Assembly (NCBI GenBank): GCA_946885905.1 | Contig: CAMPHL010000206.1 | Location: 1 to 5,435 of the forward strand | From: an uncultured Pseudomonadota bacterium | GTDB lineage: Bacteria; Pseudomonadota; Gammaproteobacteria; Burkholderiales; Usitatibacteraceae | Direction: 5' to 3' | Length of the DNA: 5,435 nucleotides | Part shown: positions 1 through 4,004 of the stretch, piece after piece | Layout of the letters: each line of letters begins with the position of its first letter | Numbering within the stretch: the first letter of the stretch is position 1 | Notes under the pieces: generated by a model | Told to the model about the DNA's origin: nothing | Seen by the model: only the letters and a program-made list of their open reading frames with translations | Databases searched by the model: none | Made by a program: the position numbers and the translations under genes

Positions 1-735
1 GTCCAGGCGGATCACCTCGCCATTGAGCACCTCGTTCTCGACGATGTGGCGCACGAGGGCGGCGTATTCCTCGGGCTTTCCGAGGCGCGAGGGAAAGGGA
101 ACCTGTGCGCCGAGAGAGGCGCGGATCTCTTCGTTCATCCCCTGCAGCATCGGCGTATCGAAGATGCCGGGAGCGATGGTCATCACGCGGATGCCGAAGC
201 GGGCGAGCTCCCGCGCGATCGGAAGCGTCATCCCGTTCACCCCGGCCTTGGAAGCCGCGTATGCGGCCTGGCCGATCTGCCCGTCCATCGAGGCGACCGA
301 GGAGGTGTTCACGATCACGCCGCGTTCGCCGCTCTCGAAGGGCGCCTGGGCGCTCATCTTGGCCGCCGCGAGCCGGATCACGTTGAAGGTGCCGGTGAGG
401 TTGATGCGCACCGCGCGCTCGAAGCTCGCCAGCGCATGGGGTCCGTTCTTGCCGACGACGCGTTCGCCGGGCGCCACGCCCGCGCAGTTGATCGCCCCGT
501 GGATGCCACCGAAGGCGCGGATGCAAAGGTCCACCGCGGCCTGCACCTGCGCCTCGTCGGTGACGTCGGTCTTCTGGAATCGCACCGTGCCGGCGGGCTT
601 GCCGGACCAGCCGGCCGCGTCGTTCAGGTCGGCGACGACGACTTTCGCGCCGGCTTCGGTGAGCATGCGCGCGCTCGCCGCGCCGAGGCCGGAGCCGCCT
701 CCGGCGACGAGGAAAACGTTGTTGGCGATCTTCAT
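1..735 (-). CDS. Type II (HSD17B10-like) 3-hydroxyacyl-CoA dehydrogenase, SDR family; 3' end cut by window edge
   Basis: Classical short-chain dehydrogenase/reductase predicted to oxidise 3-hydroxyacyl-CoA (possibly 2-methyl-3-hydroxyacyl-CoA) with NAD+ in the cytoplasm, a beta-oxidation step. The 245 codons present show: the Rossmann glycine motif GGGSGLG at residues 12-18; D36 at the end of beta-2, which favours NAD over NADP; NCAG at 83-86; N112; and the catalytic set S146, Y159, K163 (YAASK, with the Ser 13 residues before the Tyr as in HSD17B10). The later [10 protein letters not shown] and the final NGEVIRLD also match that subfamily, whose members are about 255 residues, so only some 10-15 residues are missing. 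Residue 11 is Ala where Thr is usual in the TGGxSGLG motif. The ATG lies 7 bases after the upstream stop; AGAGGA (minus strand, 739-744) overlaps that stop and is a slightly close ribosome site. Last visible gene of a co-directional operon. Substrate is inferred; family assignment is firm. Confidence 0.9.
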   Translation of the reverse strand, partial: MKIANNVFLVAGGGSGLGAASARMLTEAGAKVVVADLNDAAGWSGKPAGTVRFQKTDVTDEAQVQAAVDLCIRAFGGIHGAINCAGVAPGERVVGKNGPHALASFERAVRINLTGTFNVIRLAAAKMSAQAPFESGERGVIVNTSSVASMDGQIGQAAYAASKAGVNGMTLPIARELARFGIRVMTIAPGIFDTPMLQGMNEEIRASLGAQVPFPSRLGKPEEYAALVRHIVENEVLNGEVIRLD

Positions 736-742
736 GGGTCCT

Positions 743-1594
743 CTAGGAGTCGGAGGGAACGGGGCGGAGAGCCACGATCGGAAGGTCGCGGGCCCGAGCC
801 CAGTTTTCCCAGTGCGCCGCGGTCTCGCGCGCGAATCGGTCGACGAGGCTTGCGTGGTCCAGCTCGGCAAGCCCGAAGGCCTGCGCGATCCCCTGCGCGA
901 AGTGCGGCTCGAGCGCGGCGACCGCGACCCAGCCATCCTTCGCAGCATAGACATTGTATCCGGCGTATCCGCCGCCCAGCAGCGCGCCGGGCGCCGTGAG
1001 GCCGCGCGCGAGCGGGGCCGCGAGCCACTGCGCCGCGTCCGCCAGGGGTGCGTAGGCGGCCCGCGCAGGACGGCCGCGATCGCGCGCGAGGACCAGCGCC
1101 AGAGCGGTGGTCACGACGCGCTCGGCGCCTGCCATGTCGGCGTACAGCGTGGCGGGCAACCTGGGCGGCGACACGAGCCCGGATCGCGCGAGATAGGTGA
1201 GGTCGTGCCCCGCATTCTCTTCCTCGGGCGGTGGGTGGCCCACGATCGCGACGTGGCACAGGCGCGGGAAGCGCTCGGCGAGCGCGCGGGCGGCCAGGCC
1301 CAGGCGCGCGAGCGCGGAGGGCCGTTGCGCGGTGACCAGCAGGTCGGCCTCGACGAGGAGGGCGTCCATCGCGGCGCGTCCCTCGGATGACTTGAGGTCG
1401 AGCGCGCGCACGTCGATCGAGCCGTGCAGGTCGGCGTACCACGCCGCGCTGTAGGCGCGCATCGGGTCGCCCGAAGGAGGTTCGACCTTCACCACCTCGG
1501 CACCCAGGTCGCGCAATCGCGTGCACGCCGCGGGACCGGGCAGGTTGAGCGCCGTGGTGACTACCCGGAGCCCGGCAAGCAGGCTCGAGCTCAA
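743..1594 (-). CDS. Short alpha-methylacyl-CoA racemase / class III CoA-transferase (CaiB/BaiF) family protein, TTG start
   Basis: Member of the CaiB/BaiF fold family, 283 residues. The N-terminus LLAGLRVV...[23 protein letters not shown] (residues 5-44) is the family signature, and LDLKSSEGR at 65-73 follows the usual LNLK motif. It lines up with the racemase branch: H130 in [12 protein letters not shown]153 in YADMAGAE and E229 in ALEPHF correspond to the His/Asp/Glu residues that carry out proton transfer in mycobacterial MCR (H126, D156, E241). It should therefore epimerise 2-methylacyl-CoA. Family members usually have 360-400 residues; here the chain ends about 54 residues after the Glu, so part of the C-terminal domain is missing or reduced. 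The start is TTG at 1594, in a 4-base TTGA overlap with the methyltransferase stop, preceded by GAGGG; the next in-frame ATG is codon 45, inside the conserved fold. The reading frame stays open upstream, but that part only shadows the methyltransferase. CoA-transferase activity is the alternative. Confidence 0.84.
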   Translation of the reverse strand: MSSSLLAGLRVVTTALNLPGPAACTRLRDLGAEVVKVEPPSGDPMRAYSAAWYADLHGSIDVRALDLKSSEGRAAMDALLVEADLLVTAQRPSALARLGLAARALAERFPRLCHVAIVGHPPPEEENAGHDLTYLARSGLVSPPRLPATLYADMAGAERVVTTALALVLARDRGRPARAAYAPLADAAQWLAAPLARGLTAPGALLGGGYAGYNVYAAKDGWVAVAALEPHFAQGIAQAFGLAELDHASLVDRFARETAAHWENWARARDLPIVALRPVPSDS

Positions 1595-2307
1595 CGCGGC
1601 CCGCCCTCGCGGTCCATCGAGTCGACGAACCGCTGCTCCTCCGCGCTCATCGCGAGCGTGGGCGTGCCGCGATAGACCGCCTGCGGGGAGGCGCGCTGGC
1701 GCTTCTCGACCACGACCATGGAGTCGTAGAAGTGCAATCCGTGCACCGCATGCGTGACCAGGTCCTGTGCCAGCTCGGGCGCGAACCCGTAGTGCGCGTG
1801 CAGCTGGTCGATCATGAGCTTGGCCTGCTCGATGAAGGTGCCGGGAACCCGGAGCCCTCCGCCCCAATGCGGGTGGTAGCTCGAGTGCGTGTCCTCGACC
1901 ACGTACACGCCTGCCTCGCGAACGGCCGGAAAGATCTCGCGAAAGGTTGTCACCTGCTGCGCCATGGTGTGGCCGCCGTCGTCGATCACGAGGTCGAACG
2001 CGCCGTACGTATCCCGGAGCCGTCGGTGCGTCGCGGGATCGGCCTGGTCGCCGATCACGATGTCGGTCCCCGCTTCGGCGAACGCGCTGCATTCCGGCCG
2101 CACGTCCACGCCGACGATCCTGGCCAGGGGCCCGAGGTACCGGCGCCAGAGCTGGAGCGATCCTCCGTGCCAGACGCCGATCTCGAGGAGCACCACGGGC
2201 TTGCCGCGGAAGGGGGCGAAGTGGCGCTCGTAGATCTCGAAGTAATGGCGCCACTTCGTGACCATGCGGCCCGCATGTTTCGAGAAGAGGTCCTCGAGCT
2301 CTCCCAT
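1591..2307 (-). CDS. Class I SAM-dependent O-methyltransferase, MycE/TylE-like (metal-dependent sugar O-methyltransferase type)
   Basis: Predicted soluble O-methyltransferase, 238 residues. After a helical N-terminus (HYFEIYERHFAPFRG, 21-35), the SAM motif I is LLEIGVWHGGSL (40-51), with the acidic motif II residue D68 in IVGVDVRP. IDDGGH at 108-113 and VEDTHSSY at 137-144 match the MycE/TylE/ElmMI group. In MycE, as I recall, Mg2+ is held by D275, E303 and D304, and H278 is the proposed base; here D110, H113, E138 and D139 sit with the same spacing, so the metal site seems intact. Known relatives methylate sugar hydroxyls on natural products; the acceptor here is unknown and may be a surface sugar or small molecule. 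MycE carries an extra N-terminal domain; this protein is the catalytic domain only. The ATG at 2307 is the first in-frame ATG and has no clear ribosome site. First gene of the minus-strand operon, overlapping the racemase gene by 4 bases. Fold is firm, substrate is not. Confidence 0.85.
   Translation of the reverse strand: MGELEDLFSKHAGRMVTKWRHYFEIYERHFAPFRGKPVVLLEIGVWHGGSLQLWRRYLGPLARIVGVDVRPECSAFAEAGTDIVIGDQADPATHRRLRDTYGAFDLVIDDGGHTMAQQVTTFREIFPAVREAGVYVVEDTHSSYHPHWGGGLRVPGTFIEQAKLMIDQLHAHYGFAPELAQDLVTHAVHGLHFYDSMVVVEKRQRASPQAVYRGTPTLAMSAEEQRFVDSMDREGGPR
1604..1608 (-). promoter_or_regulatory. Ribosome binding site supporting the TTG start of the racemase-family gene
   Basis: Minus-strand GAGGG lies 9 bases before the TTG at 1594, within the last codons of the methyltransferase gene. 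Together with the 4-base stop/start overlap it supports translation coupled to the upstream gene and decides this non-ATG start. Short purine runs are common in this DNA, so support is moderate. Confidence 0.45.
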
Positions 2308-2312
2308 GATGG

Positions 2313-2318
2313 TTTATA
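2313..2318 (-). promoter_or_regulatory. Candidate -10 element for the methyltransferase-racemase-dehydrogenase operon
   Basis: On the minus strand this reads TATAAA, five of six matches to TATAAT, in an otherwise strongly GC-rich stretch. A start point 6-7 bases downstream would fall at about 2306-2307, on the first base of the methyltransferase ATG, which would give a leaderless or nearly leaderless mRNA and would explain why no ribosome site is visible. No recognisable -35 hexamer lies at the usual distance, which would be inside the neighbouring gene. It shares bases with the opposite-strand element at 2315-2320. Confidence 0.35.
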
Positions 2319-2320
2319 AC
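2315..2320 (+). promoter_or_regulatory. Candidate -10 element for the MBL-fold hydrolase gene
   Basis: TATAAC on the plus strand, five of six matches to the -10 consensus, ending 8 bases before the ATG at 2329. A start point 7 bases downstream would be at about 2327, leaving a leader of 0-2 bases. No purine-rich ribosome site precedes the ATG, which fits leaderless translation. No convincing -35 hexamer is found at 16-18 bases upstream. The palindromic core TTATAA (2314-2319) is shared with the minus-strand element. Confidence 0.35.
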
Positions 2321-2328
2321 ATCCGCCA

Positions 2329-3243
2329 ATGGACCTGCCTTCCTCCATCCGCGTGCTGGTGCGCGGATGGCTCAACTGCAACCAGGTCGTGCTGCGCGCT
2401 TCCGGCGACAACATGGTCATCGACTCGGGGTACTGCACGCACCGCGAGCGCACGCTCGAGCTGGTGCGCGGGGCCCTCGACGGCGAGCCGCTGGAGAGGC
2501 TCGTCAACACGCATTGCCATTCCGACCACATGGGCGGCAATGCCGCGCTCGCCTCGGCCTATGGGTGCCGCGTGACGATTCCCGCGGGCGAGGTGAAGCA
2601 GGTGCTGCCGTGGACGCCGCAAAGCGTCTGGATGGCGCAGTTCGACCAGAAAGCCGATCCCTTCCACTTCGACGACACCCTCGCGCCCGGCGATCGTTTC
2701 GAGGCCGGCGGATTCGAATGGCAGGCGCATGCCGCGCCCGGCAACGACATGGACGCGCTCATTTTTTTCGAGCCTTCGAACCGCATCCTCGTCTCCGGCG
2801 ACGCGCTTTGGGAGGACGGGATGGGTTTCGTATGGCCGGAAGAGGGAGCGAATCCTTGCATGGATGCCGCCCTCGACACGCTGGCCGCCATCGAACGGCT
2901 GGCGCCTTCCGTCGTGATTCCCGGCCATGGCCGGCCGTTCGGCGATGTCGCGGGCTCGGTCGCGAAGGTCCGGTCGCGGTTGCATGCCTTCGCGCGCGAT
3001 CCCGCGAAGAATGCGCGCCACATGGCCAAGGTGATGTTCGTGTTCGCGCTCCTGGACCGGGGCTCGATGCCGGTCACGGCCCTGCCGGGATACCTCGAGC
3101 GCGTCCCGTGTTACGGGCAGATCTCGCGGCGCTTCCTCGGCCAGGCGCCGGGCGAGATGGCCGAATGGATGCTGGCCGACCTCGAGCGGGCGGGCGCGGT
3201 GCACGTCGATGACGCAATGGTCCGGCCGCTCATACCGGCCTAG
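2329..3243 (+). CDS. MBL-fold metallohydrolase with Asn in place of the third-motif His
   Basis: Metallo-beta-lactamase-fold hydrolase of 304 residues, probably cytoplasmic since no signal peptide or membrane segment is seen. The metal motif HxHxDH is THCHSDHMGGN at residues 61-71 (H62, H64, D66, H67). The bridging Asp is D158 in VSGDALWEDG, and the last metal His is H200 in IPGHGRPF. The intermediate motif, normally PGH, reads APGNDMDAL, so residue 139 is Asn (AAC) where a zinc-binding His is expected. Residues from about 208 onward are helical and carry the FERD/ARDPAK and LPGYLERVP-type features of a proteobacterial subgroup of roughly 300 residues. Members of the superfamily hydrolyse thioesters, lactones, lactams or phosphodiesters; nearby acyl-CoA genes make a thioester plausible but nothing here proves it. 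The ATG at 2329 is 21 bases from the divergent methyltransferase start; the 3' end overlaps the convergent regulator by 14 bases. Confidence 0.87.
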   Translation: MDLPSSIRVLVRGWLNCNQVVLRASGDNMVIDSGYCTHRERTLELVRGALDGEPLERLVNTHCHSDHMGGNAALASAYGCRVTIPAGEVKQVLPWTPQSVWMAQFDQKADPFHFDDTLAPGDRFEAGGFEWQAHAAPGNDMDALIFFEPSNRILVSGDALWEDGMGFVWPEEGANPCMDAALDTLAAIERLAPSVVIPGHGRPFGDVAGSVAKVRSRLHAFARDPAKNARHMAKVMFVFALLDRGSMPVTALPGYLERVPCYGQISRRFLGQAPGEMAEWMLADLERAGAVHVDDAMVRPLIPA

Positions 3244-3248
3244 CGGCC
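3224..3248. other. Hairpin across the convergent gene ends
   Basis: GGCCGCT (3224-3230) and AGCGGCC (3242-3248) form a perfect 7-base inverted repeat around an 11-base loop, and cover the 14-base overlap of the two convergent genes, including both stop codons. No T-run follows on either strand, so it does not meet the standard for an intrinsic terminator. It may slow polymerase or protect 3' ends, or be a chance product of GC-rich coding DNA. I see no other terminator candidate for these genes. Confidence 0.3.
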
Positions 3249-3940
3249 TGTCCGGTGAAGTTGCGCAGGCCTTCGAGGTCGAGGATGCGGATGCGGCCGT
3301 AGTCGATCTTGACCAGGCCCTCCTTCTCGAGCCGGTGCAGGGCCTGGTTCACGCGCTGGCGCGACACGTTGCACAGGTAGCCCAGCTCCTCCTGCGACAG
3401 CTGCACGTCCTTGGCCTGGTCGGGATAGAGCAGGGGGTTGAACAGTCCCGCGAGCGAGCGAGCCACGCGCGCGTCGGTCTCGAGCAGGCGCTCGTGCTCG
3501 ACCATCGCGATGAACTGCGCCAGGCGCTCGTTCAGCTGCATGAGCAGGAAGCGGTTGAAGCCGATGTCGGTGTCCAGCAGCCACTCGAAGGTCGCGCGCG
3601 GCATGTAGGCCACGCGGCTGTCGCGCAGCGTGACCACGTCGTACTTGCGCGTGCGGTCCTTGAGGAGCGAGCCCTCGCCGAACCAGCCGCCGCTCGTCAC
3701 GCCGGTGAAGGTCGTGGTCTTGCCCTCGGGCGAGACGCTGGTCATCTTGACCAGCCCGTCGATGAGGCCGATCCAGTGCTCCACGGGCTCGCCCTTGCGG
3801 CAGACGGGCACGCCCACGGGCAGGTCCCTCACGGCGGTTTCCTGCTTCACCCGTTCGAGCTCCGAGGGCCCCAGCGAACGGGTCCAGACCGAGGCGCGCA
3901 GCAGGTCGGAAAGGCTTTTCACGGAGGGATTGTCGGGCAA
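3230..3940 (-). CDS. Crp/Fnr-family transcriptional regulator, TTG start
   Basis: Two-domain regulator of 236 residues. Residues about 20-130 form the cyclic-nucleotide-binding beta-roll (GEPVEHWIGLIDGLVKM at 50-66; GGWFGEGSLL at 84-93), followed by the long dimerisation helix (about 130-155), and a winged helix-turn-helix at about 178-228 (LSQEELGYL, then recognition helix SRQRVNQALHRLE at 193-205, wing KIDYGRIRI). The Arg-Ser/Thr pair that grips the cAMP phosphate in E. coli Crp (R82, S83) is replaced by K99 and Y100, and the four N-terminal/central cysteines of Fnr's iron-sulphur site are absent (only C47 and C190), so neither cAMP nor oxygen sensing by those routes is expected. TTG at 3940 is the only start that keeps the whole N-terminus (the frame has a stop 9 codons upstream); GTG at 3922 (codon 7) is the alternative. 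The ATG at 3947 is out of frame. Divergent from the synthetase, which it may control. Confidence 0.92.
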   Translation of the reverse strand: MPDNPSVKSLSDLLRASVWTRSLGPSELERVKQETAVRDLPVGVPVCRKGEPVEHWIGLIDGLVKMTSVSPEGKTTTFTGVTSGGWFGEGSLLKDRTRKYDVVTLRDSRVAYMPRATFEWLLDTDIGFNRFLLMQLNERLAQFIAMVEHERLLETDARVARSLAGLFNPLLYPDQAKDVQLSQEELGYLCNVSRQRVNQALHRLEKEGLVKIDYGRIRILDLEGLRNFTGQAARPV

Positions 3941-3947
3941 AAGACAT

Positions 3948-3967
3948 CCGCAGGTGAAAACCTGTGG
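3948..3967. promoter_or_regulatory. Candidate operator palindrome in the regulator-synthetase divergent intergenic region
   Basis: A 20-base dyad: arms CCGCAGGT (3948-3955) and ACCTGTGG (3960-3967) pair at seven of eight positions around the 4-base centre GAAA; the inner CAGGT/ACCTG is perfect. A dimeric Crp/Fnr protein binds such symmetric sites, and the site lies in the 64-base gap between the regulator gene and the synthetase. It is not the Crp (TGTGA-N6-TCACA) nor the Fnr (TTGAT-N4-ATCAA) sequence. A weak -10-like TAAACT follows at 3969-3974; if it serves the synthetase, the dyad would lie inside the promoter spacer, which suggests repression. Binding by the adjacent regulator is inferred. 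Confidence 0.45.
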
Positions 3968-3984
3968 CTAAACTAGGGGAAACC

Positions 3985-3994
3985 AGGAGGAGGG
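3985..3994 (+). promoter_or_regulatory. Strong ribosome binding site of the acyl-CoA synthetase gene
   Basis: AGGAGGAGGG runs from 3985 to 3994 and ends 10 bases before the ATG at 4005. It contains a full AGGAGG core, the best ribosome site in the window, and supports ATG 4005 as the start. It contrasts with the absent or weak sites of the other genes here. Confidence 0.75.
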
Positions 3995-4004
3995 GCCCGA
4001 GGCC

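Noticed and set aside
737..745. Possible frameshift at the end of the racemase-family gene that would explain its short C-terminus
   Set aside because: The stop is followed after 7 bases by the dehydrogenase ATG with a ribosome site overlapping the stop, an ordinary operon junction leaving no room for a lost C-terminal segment.
23..1390. Long plus-strand open frame (455 codons) opposite the dehydrogenase and racemase genes
   Set aside because: The translation is low-complexity, rich in Arg, Ala, Gly and Pro, with no recognisable domain; the minus strand carries two clear enzymes with catalytic motifs. Long antisense frames are expected at this GC content.
1732..2319. Plus-strand open frame opposite the methyltransferase
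   Set aside because: No domain or ribosome site, and the opposite strand encodes a complete methyltransferase.
743..2329. Single 528-residue minus-strand protein formed by the racemase frame extended upstream
   Set aside because: The first half has no family resemblance and lies out of frame over the methyltransferase, whose SAM and metal motifs are intact. The real product starts at TTG 1594.
2314..3204. Minus-strand open frame opposite the MBL-fold gene
   Set aside because: Rich in Arg and His without any motif; the plus strand has HxHxDH and the other metal motifs.
3968..3980. Clear sigma-70 promoter for the synthetase
   Set aside because: TAAACT (3969-3974) matches only four of six -10 positions, and no -35 hexamer is seen; mentioned only as a weak possibility beside the palindrome.
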